Below, in pieces: positions 46,024 through 55,452 of a stretch of 64,000 nucleotides of DNA. Made by a program: the position numbers and the translations under genes. The notes under the pieces are model-generated. The model ran no database searches. It was not told the DNA's origin and saw nothing but the letters and a program-made list of their open reading frames with translations. The stretch's first letter is position 1. Every line of letters begins with the position of its first letter. The DNA is from Oenococcus sicerae (GTDB lineage: Bacteria > Bacillota > Bacilli > Lactobacillales > Lactobacillaceae): assembly GCF_004102045.2 (NCBI RefSeq), contig NZ_CP029684.2, positions 1,054,001-1,118,000 on the forward strand. The letters are read 5' to 3'.

Positions 46024-46322
46024 TGCAAGCACGTGATGTAATCTTACGACCAATTATTACGGAATCTTCAATGACTGGTGCTGATAAAAAGGTTTACCAG
46101 TTTGAGGTTAATCGTAAAGCCACCAAGACAGATGTCAAAGTCGCCATTGCTGAGATTTTTGATGTAACGGTTAAAAAGGTCAATATCGCGAATGTTCGTG
46201 GCAAGAACAAGCGCATGGGCCGTTATGAAGGATTAACTCGTAATCGCAAAAAAGCAACAGTGAGTTTAACTGCTGACTCAAAAACGATTGAAGTTTTTCA
46301 AAATCAAGAGAATAAAAAATAA
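46023..46322 (+). CDS. rplW: Ribosomal protein L23
   Basis: 50S protein at the tunnel exit that docks the signal recognition particle and trigger factor. [12 protein letters not shown] at the N-terminus and [13 protein letters not shown]-like [20 protein letters not shown] are characteristic. Length of 99 residues is normal. TAATG coupling with rplD and a 20-base gap to rplB. Confidence 0.97.
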   Translation: MQARDVILRPIITESSMTGADKKVYQFEVNRKATKTDVKVAIAEIFDVTVKKVNIANVRGKNKRMGRYEGLTRNRKKATVSLTADSKTIEVFQNQENKK

Positions 46323-46342
46323 TTTAGAGAAAGGAGTAACGC

Positions 46343-47182
46343 ATGGCTATCAAGACTTATAAACCAACAACTAATGGTCGTCGCAATATGAGCGGATTTG
46401 ATTTTTCCGTTATTACTAAGCAGACACCTGAAAAAAGTTTGTTGGCAAAAAAATCAAAGACTGGCGCTCGTAACGCTGAAGGTCGAATGACTGTTCGCCA
46501 TCATGGCGGTGGTCATAAGCAACAATATCGAATCATTGATTTCAAACGAACAAAGGATGATAAAACTGCAACGGTTAAAGCGATCGAATATGATCCAAAT
46601 CGAACTGCAAATATTGCTTTGCTTGTTTATGAAGATGGTGTAAAGAGCTATATCTTGGCGCCTAAGGGTTTGGAAGCAGGAACGAAAGTTCAATCTGGTC
46701 CCGATGCCGATATCAAAATCGGTAATGCGCTGCCATTGAGCAACATTCCTGAAGGTACTTTAGTGCACAACATTGAATTAAAACCAGGAAAGGGAGGCCA
46801 ACTAGCTCGTTCAGCTGGTACTTCTGCGCAAATTCTTGGTAAGGATGATGCTGGCAAGTACGCCATCGTTCGTCTCTCATCTGGTGAAGTTCGCATGGTT
46901 CTTAGCACTTCTCGTGCAACTATTGGTGAAGTTGGTAATTCCGAGCATTCATTGATAAGCTGGGGCAAAGCTGGTCGTTCTCGTTGGCGCGGCAAGACAC
47001 CTCATGTTCGTGGTTCAGTTATGAACCCTAACGATCATCCGCATGGTGGTGGTGAAGGTAAGGCTCCTGTTGGTCACCCAAGTCCTATGAGCCCATGGGG
47101 CAAAAAGTCTTATGGTAATAAGACTCGTGATAAAAAGAAGCCATCTACTAAGTTCATTGTTCGTGGACGGAAGGGTAAGTAA
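46343..47182 (+). CDS. rplB: Ribosomal protein L2
   Basis: Essential 50S protein for subunit association and peptidyl transfer. [37 protein letters not shown] and the C-terminal [19 protein letters not shown] (with the conserved histidine) are diagnostic. Length is 279 residues. AAAGGAG precedes the ATG by nine bases. It lies between rplW and rpsS in standard order. Confidence 0.98.
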   Translation: MAIKTYKPTTNGRRNMSGFDFSVITKQTPEKSLLAKKSKTGARNAEGRMTVRHHGGGHKQQYRIIDFKRTKDDKTATVKAIEYDPNRTANIALLVYEDGVKSYILAPKGLEAGTKVQSGPDADIKIGNALPLSNIPEGTLVHNIELKPGKGGQLARSAGTSAQILGKDDAGKYAIVRLSSGEVRMVLSTSRATIGEVGNSEHSLISWGKAGRSRWRGKTPHVRGSVMNPNDHPHGGGEGKAPVGHPSPMSPWGKKSYGNKTRDKKKPSTKFIVRGRKGK

Positions 47183-47194
47183 TCGGAGGTTTAG

Positions 47195-47497
47195 ATGAGT
47201 CGAAGTTTAAAAAAAGGACCTTTTGCTGATCCGTCATTATTAAAGAAGATCGGTCAGCTTCAAGGCCAAAGTAAAAAACCAGTTATTCGTACTTGGTCAC
47301 GTCGTTCAACAATCTTTCCAAGCTTTATTGGATTTACGATTGCTGTCTATGATGGCCGCAAGCATGTTCCAGTTTATATTCAAGATGATATGGTCGGTCA
47401 CAAGCTTGGCGAGTTTGTTCCAACACGTACTTTTCGTGGACATGCTGGTGGTGATGACAAAAAGACGGTTAAGTCAGGAGCAGTAAGCAATGGCTGA
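47195..47497 (+). CDS. rpsS: Ribosomal protein S19
   Basis: 30S head protein that contacts S13 and 16S r[20 protein letters not shown] at the N-terminus, [27 protein letters not shown] (in pieces) and [12 protein letters not shown] are typical. Length of 100 residues is slightly longer than the usual 92. Its 3' end overlaps rplV by eight bases. Confidence 0.97.
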   Translation: MSRSLKKGPFADPSLLKKIGQLQGQSKKPVIRTWSRRSTIFPSFIGFTIAVYDGRKHVPVYIQDDMVGHKLGEFVPTRTFRGHAGGDDKKTVKSGAVSNG

Positions 47498-47852
47498 AAA
47501 TATTACATCCGCAAAAGCTACAGCTTATCAAGTTCGAATCGCTCCGCGTAAGGCACGTTTAGTTCTTGATACTGTTCGTGGCAAGAGCGTTAATGAAGCT
47601 TATGCGATCTTACAATTTCTACCTAATACGGGCACTGAACCAGTTTATAAAGTATTGAATTCAGCAGTTGCAAATGCTGAAAATAATTTTGCGCTTGATA
47701 GAGCTGATTTGGTTATCAAGGAAGCTTACGCTAACGAGGGACCAACACTCAAAAGGTTCCGTCCGCGCGCAAAGGGTACCGCATCTAAGATTAATAAGCG
47801 TACTAGTCATATTACAATCGTCGTTTCTGAAAACGACAAGAAAGGAGCTTGA
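47490..47852 (+). CDS. rplV: Ribosomal protein L22
   Basis: 50S protein whose beta-hairpin lines the exit tunnel and is a site of macrolide resistance. [23 protein letters not shown] at the N-terminus and [30 protein letters not shown] at the C-terminus (quoted in shortened form) are diagnostic. Length is 120 residues. Overlaps rpsS by eight bases; rpsC follows after two bases. Confidence 0.97.
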   Translation: MAENITSAKATAYQVRIAPRKARLVLDTVRGKSVNEAYAILQFLPNTGTEPVYKVLNSAVANAENNFALDRADLVIKEAYANEGPTLKRFRPRAKGTASKINKRTSHITIVVSENDKKGA

Positions 47853-47854
47853 GT

Positions 47855-48667
47855 ATGGGCCAAAAAATTAATCCAATTGGATTCCGTGTTGGAATTATTC
47901 GAGATTGGGATGCTAAGTGGTATGCCGACAGAAAAGAGTATGTTCCTGCTTTGCAAGAAGATATTCGGATTCGAAAGTATGTAGAAAAGAATTTGAAGGA
48001 CGCTGCCATTGATCGTGTCACGATCGAACGTACAGAACCAACTCGTATTAACTTAACTATCCATACAGCTAAACCTGGTATTGTTATCGGTCGTGGCGGA
48101 GCTGATGTTGAAAAGTTGCGTAGCGAATTGTCTAAATTAACACTTCCTTATAAGGGACAATCAAAACGCGTCAACATCAATATTGTTGAAATTCGAAAAC
48201 CAGATTTGAATGCTCATCTTGTTGGTCAACAGATTGCTGCTGATCTTGAGCGGCGTGTTGCTTTTCGTCGCGCTATGCGCGGTGCGATTCAACGTGTGCA
48301 GCGTGCTGGTGCCAAAGGTGTTCGCACAATGGTGTCTGGACGTTTGAATGGTGCTGATATTGCTCGTAAAGAGCAATATACAGAAGGCACTGTGCCACTT
48401 CATACTTTGCGTGCTGATATTGATTATTCATGGGATGAAGCCATGACCTCATACGGTAATCTAGGGATTAAAACTTGGATCTATCGTGGTGATGCTGAAA
48501 ACGGTCAATTCGTTAAGGATGAAGATGTTGCGGCTGCGGCCAACAGTCGTAATTCTCGGAATAACAATCGTGGACGAGGCGGCAACAATCGCTCGAATAA
48601 TGGTAATCGTTCTCGTCGTCCACGTTCGGAACAAGCTTCTACTCAAGCACATGGAGGTAATAATTAA
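47855..48667 (+). CDS. rpsC: Ribosomal protein S3 with Arg/Gly/Asn-rich C-terminal tail
   Basis: 30S protein at the mRNA entry channel with helicase activity. The KH domain includes [14 protein letters not shown] and the C-terminal domain has [23 protein letters not shown] and [11 protein letters not shown]. The typical end is near residue 215; here it continues for about 55 more residues, including [19 protein letters not shown], an RGG-like low-complexity region. AAAGGAG supports the ATG at 47855; a TTG at 47849 is not needed. Length 270 residues. TAATG coupling with rplP. Confidence 0.96.
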   Translation: MGQKINPIGFRVGIIRDWDAKWYADRKEYVPALQEDIRIRKYVEKNLKDAAIDRVTIERTEPTRINLTIHTAKPGIVIGRGGADVEKLRSELSKLTLPYKGQSKRVNINIVEIRKPDLNAHLVGQQIAADLERRVAFRRAMRGAIQRVQRAGAKGVRTMVSGRLNGADIARKEQYTEGTVPLHTLRADIDYSWDEAMTSYGNLGIKTWIYRGDAENGQFVKDEDVAAAANSRNSRNNNRGRGGNNRSNNGNRSRRPRSEQASTQAHGGNN

Positions 48668-49098
48668 TGTTAGTTCCTAAACGCGTTAAGTATCGCCGTG
48701 TTCAGCGTGGCCATATGCGTGGTGAGGCCAAAGGTGGACGCGAAGTTGTTTTCGGAGATTATGGTTTACAATCTCTAGAAAGCAATTGGATTACCAACCG
48801 TCAAATTGAAGCTGCTCGTGTGGCGATGACTCGTTTTATGAAACGTGGCGGTAAGGTTTGGATTAAAATTTTCCCACAAAAATCTTACACTTCAAAAGGT
48901 GTTGGTGTTCGAATGGGTAATGGAAAAGGTGCTCCAGAAGGTTGGGTCGCTCCAACTAAAAGGGGAACAATCTTGTTTGAGATTGGTGGTGTTTCTGAGG
49001 CAACTGCTAAGGAAGCGCTACGGTTAGCAATGCATAAATTGCCAGTTAAAGCGAAGGTTGTTAGTAAGGCCGAAGCAGCTAAGGAGGCAAACGTATAA
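48667..49098 (+). CDS. rplP: Ribosomal protein L16
   Basis: 50S protein near the A-site tRNA elbow. [15 protein letters not shown] at the N-terminus, [18 protein letters not shown]-like [32 protein letters not shown] and [22 protein letters not shown] (in pieces) are diagnostic. Length of 143 residues is normal. It starts in an overlap with rpsC and overlaps rpmC by one base. Confidence 0.98.
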   Translation: MLVPKRVKYRRVQRGHMRGEAKGGREVVFGDYGLQSLESNWITNRQIEAARVAMTRFMKRGGKVWIKIFPQKSYTSKGVGVRMGNGKGAPEGWVAPTKRGTILFEIGGVSEATAKEALRLAMHKLPVKAKVVSKAEAAKEANV

Positions 49099-49307
49099 TG
49101 AAGGCTTCAGAAATTAAAGGTTTGTCTCGCGACGAACTGCTGAAACGTGAAAAAGATGCAAAAGAAGAGCTCTTTAATTTACGTTTTCAACAGGCTGCAG
49201 GACAGTTAGAAAACACTGCTAGTCTTTCAACGGTAAAAAAGGACATTGCAAGAATTAAAACTGAGCTTCGTGCACAAGAAATCGCTGCTGAAAAGGCTAA
49301 GGCATAA
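49098..49307 (+). CDS. rpmC: Ribosomal protein L29
   Basis: Small 50S protein at the tunnel exit. [36 protein letters not shown] (quoted in part: [16 protein letters not shown]) is the family signature. Length is 69 residues. TAATG overlap with rplP; rpsQ follows after ten bases. Confidence 0.97.
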   Translation: MKASEIKGLSRDELLKREKDAKEELFNLRFQQAAGQLENTASLSTVKKDIARIKTELRAQEIAAEKAKA

Positions 49308-49317
49308 GGAGGTTAAT

Positions 49318-49584
49318 ATGAGTGAAGAACGTAATACACGCAAAATTTATCGTGGACGTGTTGTTTCAGACAAAATGGATAAAACAATCACAGTCGCAGT
49401 TGAAACTTATAAAAACCATCCAGTTTATGGTAAGCGAGTTAATTACACGAAAAAGTTTAAGGCTCATGATGAAAACAATGTTGCGAAGATAAATGATGTT
49501 GTTGAGATCATGGAAACTCGTCCACTATCTGCCACTAAGCGGTTCCGCTTAGTTCGGGTAGTTGAAGAAGCTGTGGTTTTGTAA
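49318..49584 (+). CDS. rpsQ: Ribosomal protein S17
   Basis: Primary 16S rRNA-binding 30S protein with an OB-fold. [35 protein letters not shown] and [20 protein letters not shown] are diagnostic. AAGGAGG directly upstream supports the ATG at 49318, giving 88 residues; a longer in-frame start would lie inside rpmC. Standard position between rpmC and rplN. Confidence 0.97.
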   Translation: MSEERNTRKIYRGRVVSDKMDKTITVAVETYKNHPVYGKRVNYTKKFKAHDENNVAKINDVVEIMETRPLSATKRFRLVRVVEEAVVL

Positions 49585-49605
49585 TATTTTGAAAGGAGCA
49601 GAACT

Positions 49606-49974
49606 ATGATTCAACAAGAAAGTCGTCTTAAAGTTGCTGATAACTCTGGCGCTCGTGAAATCTTAACCATTAAAGTTCTTGGCGGTTCTGGGAGAAAATT
49701 TGCTAACATCGGTGACATGATTGTCGCAACTGTTAAGCAAGCTATTCCTGGTGGCACCGTCAAGAAGGGCGATGTTGTTAAAGCTGTTATTGTTCGGACT
49801 GTTCGTGGTGTCCATCGAGTTGATGGTTCGTATATCAAATTCGATGAAAATGCTGCGGTTATTGTGAAGGATGATAAGTCACCTGTTGGCACGCGTATTT
49901 TTGGGCCTGTCGCTAGAGAATTACGCGATAATAATTATATGCGTATCGTAAGTCTTGCGCCAGAGGTTCTATAA
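49606..49974 (+). CDS. rplN: Ribosomal protein L14
   Basis: 50S protein at the interface with 30[20 protein letters not shown] at the N-terminus, [15 protein letters not shown] and [13 protein letters not shown] at the C-terminus are diagnostic. Length of 122 residues is exact for the family. GAAAGGAGC precedes the ATG. Followed by rplX after 11 bases. Confidence 0.98.
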   Translation: MIQQESRLKVADNSGAREILTIKVLGGSGRKFANIGDMIVATVKQAIPGGTVKKGDVVKAVIVRTVRGVHRVDGSYIKFDENAAVIVKDDKSPVGTRIFGPVARELRDNNYMRIVSLAPEVL

Positions 49975-49985
49975 AGGAGGATCAC

Positions 49986-50252
49986 ATGAAAATTAAAACC
50001 GGAGATAAAGTCCGAGTGATCGCTGGCAAGGATAAAGGCAAAGAAGGATCAGTTACCAAAGTTTTTTTGAAAACTGATCGTGTGATTGTCGAGGGCGTGA
50101 ACAAAGTCAAGAAACACCAAAAACCAACTCAGGCTGAGCCAAAGGGTGGAATTATTGAAAAAGAGGCAGCTTTGCATGTATCGAATGTAAAATTGCTGGA
50201 TAGCTCAAAAAAAGTTAGTCGTGCGCATCAGCGCGATGACGTTAAAAAGTAA
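49986..50252 (+). CDS. rplX: Ribosomal protein L24 (short C-terminus)
   Basis: 50S assembly-initiator protein. The KOW motif is visible as [26 protein letters not shown], followed by [27 protein letters not shown] (in pieces). Length is 88 residues, compared with about 102-105 usual: the C-terminus after SNVKLLD is shortened and charged ([16 protein letters not shown]). A strong AAGGAGG site precedes the ATG. Confidence 0.95.
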   Translation: MKIKTGDKVRVIAGKDKGKEGSVTKVFLKTDRVIVEGVNKVKKHQKPTQAEPKGGIIEKEAALHVSNVKLLDSSKKVSRAHQRDDVKK

Positions 50253-50270
50253 GCGGGAGAAATCATTTTC

Positions 50271-50813
50271 ATGACAAATGCATTAAAAGAAAAATATGTT
50301 AATGAAGTTCAACCAGCTCTGATTTCTAAGTTTGACTATACGTCTCCAATGCAAGCACCTAAATTGGATAAAATTGTCCTTAATATGGGTGTTGGCGATG
50401 CCGTAGCTAACTCTAATAATCTCGATGAAGCTGTTGCTGAACTACGTTTGATTGCTGGACAGCAACCAGTTATCACCAAGGCAAAAAAATCTATTGCTGG
50501 TTTTCGTCTTCGTGAAGGCATGAGTATCGGAAGCAAGGTTACGATACGCGGAGAGCGTATGTATGATTTTCTTGATAAATTAATCAATGTTGCGCTTCCT
50601 CGTGTTCGCGACTTTCGTGGGACCTCGAAAAAGTCTTTTGATGGACGTGGTAACTATACATTAGGAATTAAGGAACAATTGATTTTTCCTGAAATCAATT
50701 ATGACGATGTAAATAGGGTTCGTGGCTTGGATATCGTTATTGTTACAACCGCAAAGACTGATGAAGAAGGCCTTGAATTACTTAGTCAACTTGGAGTTCC
50801 GTTCGCTAAGTAG
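50271..50813 (+). CDS. rplE: Ribosomal protein L5
   Basis: 50S protein that binds 5S rRNA with L18. [44 protein letters not shown] (in pieces) and [30 protein letters not shown] (in pieces) are diagnostic. Length of 180 residues is normal. In nearly all Firmicutes rpsN follows; here a 121-base gap with strong RNA structure leads directly to rpsH. Confidence 0.98.
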   Translation: MTNALKEKYVNEVQPALISKFDYTSPMQAPKLDKIVLNMGVGDAVANSNNLDEAVAELRLIAGQQPVITKAKKSIAGFRLREGMSIGSKVTIRGERMYDFLDKLINVALPRVRDFRGTSKKSFDGRGNYTLGIKEQLIFPEINYDDVNRVRGLDIVIVTTAKTDEEGLELLSQLGVPFAK

Positions 50814-50816
50814 TTG

Positions 50817-50897
50817 AAAGCACAAACAAAGTACCGCTATTGGGTGAATGTGTGCTTTTTAGATAAATTATCCTTTGATGTTTTGTCTAAAAAGTGC
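50817..50897 (+). promoter_or_regulatory. Two mutually exclusive hairpins between rplE and rpsH
   Basis: Hairpin A pairs AAAGCACA (50817-50824) with TGTGCTTT (50851-50858), with T residues to 50860, like a weak terminator. Hairpin B pairs GTGCTTTTTAGATAAA (50852-50867) with TTTGTCTAAAAAGTGC (50882-50897), sixteen pairs counting G-U pairs, with a 14-base loop. Both need bases 50852-50858, so they cannot form together. A third small stem TCGC/GCGA (50899-50909) precedes the rpsH ribosome-binding site. Confidence 0.65.
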
Positions 50898-50934
50898 CTC
50901 GCTACGCGACAACTGTTAGGAAGGAAAAAATATT

Positions 50935-51336
50935 ATGACAATGACTGATCCAATTGCAGATTTTCTTACAAGGATTCGCAATGCGAACATGGTTCGACAC
51001 GAGACCGTTGAGGTGCCTGCTTCAAAGATTAAAATTAATCTTGCCCAAATTTTGAAGGATGAAGGATTTATCAATGACTATCAAGTTATTGATACTCCTA
51101 ATAAGCAAGGATTTATTTCTCTTACTTTGAAATATGGTCCAAATCGTGAACACGTAATTACTGGTTTAAAACGAATTTCTAAACCAGGTTTGCGTTCTTA
51201 TGTCCAGGCTGATTCAGTTCCGAAAGTTTTGAACGGTCTTGGAATTGCTATTTTGTCAACATCTGAAGGCGTTATGACTGATAAGTCAGCTCGTTCTAAG
51301 ATGATCGGCGGTGAAGTAATCGCCTATATTTGGTGA
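50935..51336 (+). CDS. rpsH: Ribosomal protein S8
   Basis: Primary 16S rRNA-binding protein and, in E. coli, the translational repressor of the spc operon. [29 protein letters not shown] (in pieces) and [20 protein letters not shown] are diagnostic. Length is 133 residues. GGAAGG lies nine bases before the ATG at 50935. The upstream gap replaces rpsN and contains alternative RNA hairpins. Confidence 0.98.
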   Translation: MTMTDPIADFLTRIRNANMVRHETVEVPASKIKINLAQILKDEGFINDYQVIDTPNKQGFISLTLKYGPNREHVITGLKRISKPGLRSYVQADSVPKVLNGLGIAILSTSEGVMTDKSARSKMIGGEVIAYIW

Positions 51337-51373
51337 AATTACATGGCTTATTTATCTAGAAAAGGAGAAAACC

Positions 51374-51910
51374 ATGAGTCGTATTGGAAATAAGATCGTT
51401 ACTATTCCTGCTGATGTAGAAGTTAGCCGGGTAGGCGATCAGGTTACAGTTAAAGGTCCAAAAGGACAGATTAATCGTCTTGTCGCTTCTGAGATTACAA
51501 TGGATATAAAAGGAACTGAGATCAAGTTTGATCGTCCAGATGATTCAAATCGTAGCAAGGCACTACATGGTACTACACGTGCCAATGTCGCAAATATGAT
51601 TGAAGGTGTTTCTGATGGCTTCAAGAAAAATCTTGAGCTTGTCGGTGTTGGATACCGTGCTTCTATGCAAGGTGATAAACTAGTACTGACTGTTGGATAT
51701 TCCCATCCAGTCGAATTCGAAGCACGTGAAGAATTAAAGGTTACAGTTCCTGATTCTGTTCATATTTCAGTTGAGGGCATTTCTAAGCAACGTGTTGGAG
51801 ATTTCGCTGCGGAGATACGTGGTGTTCGCCCGCCGGAACCCTACAAAGGCAAAGGAATTCGTTATGAAGGCGAAGTTGTACGCCGCAAGGAAGGAAAGAC
51901 TGGCAAATAA
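51374..51910 (+). CDS. rplF: Ribosomal protein L6
   Basis: 50S protein near the GTPase centre. [16 protein letters not shown] at the N-terminus, [29 protein letters not shown] (in pieces) and the C-terminal [18 protein letters not shown] are diagnostic. Length of 178 residues is normal. AAAGGAGAAAACC precedes the ATG. Confidence 0.98.
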   Translation: MSRIGNKIVTIPADVEVSRVGDQVTVKGPKGQINRLVASEITMDIKGTEIKFDRPDDSNRSKALHGTTRANVANMIEGVSDGFKKNLELVGVGYRASMQGDKLVLTVGYSHPVEFEAREELKVTVPDSVHISVEGISKQRVGDFAAEIRGVRPPEPYKGKGIRYEGEVVRRKEGKTGK

Positions 51911-51939
51911 CTAGTCTAATTATAAAAGGAAGCATTGCT

Positions 51940-52296
51940 ATGATTACAAAACCAGATAAAGATAAAACGCGGCAAAAGCGCCATGCGCGGGTTCGTGGAA
52001 AGATTTCTGGTACTGCACAGCGCCCCCGTTTGAGTGTTTTCCGTTCTAATTCAAACATCTACGCACAAGTGATTGATGACGTAGCAGGTGTCACGCTAGC
52101 AAGTGCCTCTACTTTGGAAAAAGAAAACCAAGGTGGAACTAAATCTGAACAAGCAACTAAGGTCGGGCAATCAGTTGCCAAGGCTGCTGTTGCAAAGAAA
52201 ATCACGGAAGTTGTTTTTGACCGTGGTGGATACCTCTATCATGGACGCATTGAAGCTCTGGCAGATGGCGCTCGTGAAGCAGGTTTGAAATTCTAA
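51940..52296 (+). CDS. rplR: Ribosomal protein L18
   Basis: 50S protein that binds 5S r[40 protein letters not shown] (in pieces) and the C-terminal [24 protein letters not shown] are diagnostic. Length of 118 residues is normal. AAAAGGAAGC precedes the ATG and 17 bases separate it from rpsE. Confidence 0.98.
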   Translation: MITKPDKDKTRQKRHARVRGKISGTAQRPRLSVFRSNSNIYAQVIDDVAGVTLASASTLEKENQGGTKSEQATKVGQSVAKAAVAKKITEVVFDRGGYLYHGRIEALADGAREAGLKF

Positions 52297-52313
52297 GGAA
52301 GGAGGAAAAGTTT

Positions 52314-52811
52314 ATGGCAGAATATATTAATCCAAATGCACTCGGTGATCTTGATGAAAATGTTGTTTCAATTAACCGTGTCACAAAAGTTGTTAAAGGT
52401 GGACGTCGTCTTCGTTTTGCTGCCTTAGTAATTGTTGGGGATAAGAATGGACATGTTGGTTTTGGTACTGGAAAAGCTCAAGAAGTGCCTGAAGCTATTC
52501 GCAAAGCCGTTGAGGACGCTAAGCGTCATTTGATTGAGGTTCCTACTGTTGGAACGACGATTCCTCATCAAGTCCTTGGAGTCGATGGTGGAGGCAAAAT
52601 ACTTTTAAAGCCTGCTTCGGAAGGTTCTGGTGTTGCTGCGGGTGGTTCTACTCGCCCAATTATGGAACTTGCTGGAGTTGGTGATGTCACAGCTAAATCA
52701 CTAGGTTCATCTACGGCGGTTAATGTCGTTAGAGCGACTTTTGTTGCTCTTAAAAGTTTGAAGGAAGCTAAGGTAGTCGCTGCTTTGCGTGGCGTTAACC
52801 TTGAAGGCTAA
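52314..52811 (+). CDS. rpsE: Ribosomal protein S5
   Basis: 30S accuracy protein and site of spectinomycin resistance. [29 protein letters not shown] (in pieces), [20 protein letters not shown] and [18 protein letters not shown] are diagnostic. The spectinomycin-loop VVKGGRR is intact. Length is 165 residues. Strong AAGGAGG upstream. Confidence 0.98.
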   Translation: MAEYINPNALGDLDENVVSINRVTKVVKGGRRLRFAALVIVGDKNGHVGFGTGKAQEVPEAIRKAVEDAKRHLIEVPTVGTTIPHQVLGVDGGGKILLKPASEGSGVAAGGSTRPIMELAGVGDVTAKSLGSSTAVNVVRATFVALKSLKEAKVVAALRGVNLEG

Positions 52812-52820
52812 GGAGGGGAC

Positions 52821-53003
52821 ATGACTAATTTGAAAATTACTTTAATTAAAAGTATTGCTCACCGGGAACCTCGACAGCGAGTAATTGTTAAGTCACTAGG
52901 TTTGGGTCGTGTTCATTCTTCTGTAGTCCGTCCTGATAACGCTGCTACTCGAGGAGTAATTTTTAAAATTGCTCATTTGGTGACGGTTGAGGAGGTGAAA
53001 TGA
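52821..53003 (+). CDS. rpmD: Ribosomal protein L30
   Basis: Small 50S protein. [28 protein letters not shown] (in pieces: [18 protein letters not shown]) is the family signature. Length of 60 residues is normal. AAGGAGGGG lies upstream; its stop overlaps the start region of rplO. Confidence 0.96.
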   Translation: MTNLKITLIKSIAHREPRQRVIVKSLGLGRVHSSVVRPDNAATRGVIFKIAHLVTVEEVK

Positions 53004-53464
53004 TGGATTTATCAACATTAAAGCCTGCAGCAGGCTCAAGAAAATCGGCCAATCGTAAAGGTCGCGGATTTGGTGGAAAAGGTAAAACCGCTGGACGTGG
53101 CCAAAAAGGTCAAAAAGCGCGTGAAGGTAAAAAAATTCGCCTGAGTTTCGAAGGTGGACAGATGCCTTTGATGCGTCGTATGCCAAAACGTGGATTTAAT
53201 AATTTATCTCGTAAAGAGTATGCAATTGTAAATCTTGACGAGTTAAATCGCTTTGATGAGGGTACGACGGTTTCTGTTACTAGATTAATCGAGGCTGGAT
53301 TAATTAAAAAGGAGTTGTCAGGTGTCAAAATCTTGGCTTCTGGTACTCTTAATAAGAAGCTGACAATTCAAGCTACAAAAGTTTCTAAGACTGCGCAGAT
53401 CGCCATTGAAAAAGCTGGTAGCAAGATTGAACTAGTTGCTAAGCATTCTGCTCCGGAAAAATAA
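53003..53464 (+). CDS. rplO: Ribosomal protein L15
   Basis: 50S protein in late assembly. [36 protein letters not shown] and GFEGGQMPL-like [20 protein letters not shown] are diagnostic. Two ATGs lie at 53000 and 53003; GGAGG at 52991-52995 gives spacing of four or seven, and the family N-terminus aligns with 53003. Length 153 residues. secY starts five bases after its stop. Confidence 0.96.
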   Translation: MDLSTLKPAAGSRKSANRKGRGFGGKGKTAGRGQKGQKAREGKKIRLSFEGGQMPLMRRMPKRGFNNLSRKEYAIVNLDELNRFDEGTTVSVTRLIEAGLIKKELSGVKILASGTLNKKLTIQATKVSKTAQIAIEKAGSKIELVAKHSAPEK

Positions 53465-53469
53465 TTTCC

Positions 53470-54816
53470 ATGTTTAATTTACTATCAAAAGCCCTTAAAC
53501 AAAAGGAAATACGCGTACGAATTTATTGGACATTGCTCATTTTGTTTGTCTATAGGTTTGGCGCCTACATAACCGTTCCAGGCGTGAACGCAAGTGCCTT
53601 GACAAAGCTGATGAATCAGACATCATTGCTTTCGATTTTGAATTTATTCTCAGGTGGTGGCCTGTCTGCTTATTCTTTATTTGCGCTTGGTGTGAGTCCA
53701 TACGTAACTGCACAGATCGTGATTCAGCTTCTCCAAATGGATATTGTCCCTAAATTGGTTGAGTGGTCTAAGCAAGGTGAAACAGGACGACGGAAAACCA
53801 CGCAAATAACTCGCTATTTAACGATTGTATTAGCGTTTATTCAGTCAATCGGTATTACTGCCGGTCTAAATGCGTTAGGTCAGCCAATTGGCGTCACTCT
53901 TTTGAAGGATACATCTATAAATTCTTATCTGATTATCGCAACAGTGATGACCGTTGGGTCCATGCTTTCTGTCTGGTTGGGTGAGCAGATTCAAGATAAG
54001 GGTATCGGCAATGGTGTTTCGATGATTATTTTTGCAGGTATCGTTGCTCAGCTGATACCTGGATTGTGGCAGATTTTTCAGCAGGATGTTCTTCAGGGCC
54101 CTGGTTTGAACGGGTGGATTAGTTTTGGCGTTTTGGCATTAGCATTAATTATTATCGTTACCGGTGTTACTTGGTTTTATGGTGCTGTTCGTCGGCTGCC
54201 AATGCAATACACACGTTCTGATCGCAATTATGGCGATGAAAGCTATTTACCGTTACGTGTCAATGTGTCCGGTGTTATTCCTGTAATTTTCGCTTCCTCT
54301 TTGATTACAACTCCGCAGACTATTTTGCAGGCTTTTGTTGGGTCTTGGGGGAACAAGCCTTGGTACACGGTGGCGAGTGATATATTTAGTTTGCAAACTT
54401 GGGAAGGTACTTTAGCATATGGCACTTTGATTGTATTGTTTACTTTCTTTTATGCATTTGTTCAAGTAAATCCTGAAAAAGTTTCAGAGAATCTACAAAA
54501 ACAAGGATCATATATCATTGGTGTTCGTCCTGGAGAAGAAACGAAAAAATTCTTAAGTCAATTATTGAACCGTCTGTCAGGGCCTGGATCCATTTTCTTA
54601 GCGGCTGTTGCTGTCGTGCCACTTTTGGCTCAAAATTTTGGCTTTATAGACGCAAATTCAAAAATTGGATTAGGTGGAACAAGTTTGCTTATCGTGATTG
54701 GGGTGGCAGTTGATCTTATGCGCCAAATTGAAGGTTTAACTCAAAAGAAGAATTATATTGGTTTGATTCACTCACATCCTTTTTATGATGAAGAAATAAA
54801 CAAAGGGGAGGTTTAG
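53470..54816 (+). CDS. secY: Preprotein translocase subunit SecY
   Basis: Channel subunit of the SecYEG translocon in the cytoplasmic membrane. About ten transmembrane segments are visible, from IYWTLLILFVYRFGAYITVPG onward, with the conserved SALGV-like YSLFALGVSPYVTAQIVIQLL and the ribosome-contact loop LPMQYTRSD. Length is 448 residues. No strong ribosome-binding site is seen before the ATG, so translational coupling to rplO is likely. One base separates it from adk. Confidence 0.97.
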   Translation: MFNLLSKALKQKEIRVRIYWTLLILFVYRFGAYITVPGVNASALTKLMNQTSLLSILNLFSGGGLSAYSLFALGVSPYVTAQIVIQLLQMDIVPKLVEWSKQGETGRRKTTQITRYLTIVLAFIQSIGITAGLNALGQPIGVTLLKDTSINSYLIIATVMTVGSMLSVWLGEQIQDKGIGNGVSMIIFAGIVAQLIPGLWQIFQQDVLQGPGLNGWISFGVLALALIIIVTGVTWFYGAVRRLPMQYTRSDRNYGDESYLPLRVNVSGVIPVIFASSLITTPQTILQAFVGSWGNKPWYTVASDIFSLQTWEGTLAYGTLIVLFTFFYAFVQVNPEKVSENLQKQGSYIIGVRPGEETKKFLSQLLNRLSGPGSIFLAAVAVVPLLAQNFGFIDANSKIGLGGTSLLIVIGVAVDLMRQIEGLTQKKNYIGLIHSHPFYDEEINKGEV

Positions 54817-54817
54817 A

Positions 54818-55384
54818 ATGTCAAGAAATATTATTTTATTAGGACTTCCTGGTGTTGGCAAGGGCACTAACGCTGATAGCCTTGTAAAGGACTTTAAGTT
54901 GCCACACATTTCTACAGGAGATATTTTTCGAGCTGCAATGCTGGCACACACATCACTTGGTGATAAAGCTAAGTCTTTTATTGATGCTGGGAATTTAGTT
55001 CCTGATGCTGTAACGAACGGTATTGTGAACGAAAGATTGGTTCAGGATGATGTGGCAAAAGCGAGTGGCTTTATTTTAGATGGTTATCCAAGAAATCCTG
55101 CTCAGGCAGATTCCCTTGCCTCGTTTTTAAGTAGCCAAGGACAAAAGATTGATGCTGTTGTTTATTTGCAAGCTCCTGAATCAGTTGTCATCAAGCGAAT
55201 GATGGGTCGTGGCAGGCTTGATGATACTCCGGAAGTTGTGATGCATCGTCTGGAAGTGGCAAAAAAAGAAACGATGCCGCTAGTTGAGTATTATGAGAAG
55301 AACGGTGATTTGTTTACCGTTGATGCTAGCGGCGAGGCTAGTATTGTATACTCAACTGTCAAAGATATTCTTTCGAAGTTGTAA
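54818..55384 (+). CDS. adk: Adenylate kinase, short LID type
   Basis: Converts ATP and AMP to ADP. The P-loop is GLPGVGKGT (residues 8-16, L in place of the usual first P), AMP-binding parts are HISTGDIFRAAM and GFILDGYPRNPAQAD. The long LID with the four zinc cysteines common in Gram-positive Adk is missing: GRGRLDDTPEVVMHRL joins directly to the core, and the protein is 188 residues instead of about 215. GGGGAGG lies upstream. Confidence 0.96.
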   Translation: MSRNIILLGLPGVGKGTNADSLVKDFKLPHISTGDIFRAAMLAHTSLGDKAKSFIDAGNLVPDAVTNGIVNERLVQDDVAKASGFILDGYPRNPAQADSLASFLSSQGQKIDAVVYLQAPESVVIKRMMGRGRLDDTPEVVMHRLEVAKKETMPLVEYYEKNGDLFTVDASGEASIVYSTVKDILSKL

Positions 55385-55389
55385 CTAGT

Positions 55390-55418
55390 TTGCTTTTTAA
55401 ATTCTTGTCTGATATAAT
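55390..55418 (+). promoter_or_regulatory. Promoter of infA-rpmJ-rpsM-rpsK-rpoA-rplQ
   Basis: TTGCTT (55390-55395), a 17-base spacer and an extended -10 TGATATAAT (hexamer 55413-55418). It gives the downstream group transcription independent of the spc promoter. Confidence 0.7.
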
Positions 55419-55452
55419 TCAAAGGTTGACCGTATAAAATTTGGAGGTAAGA

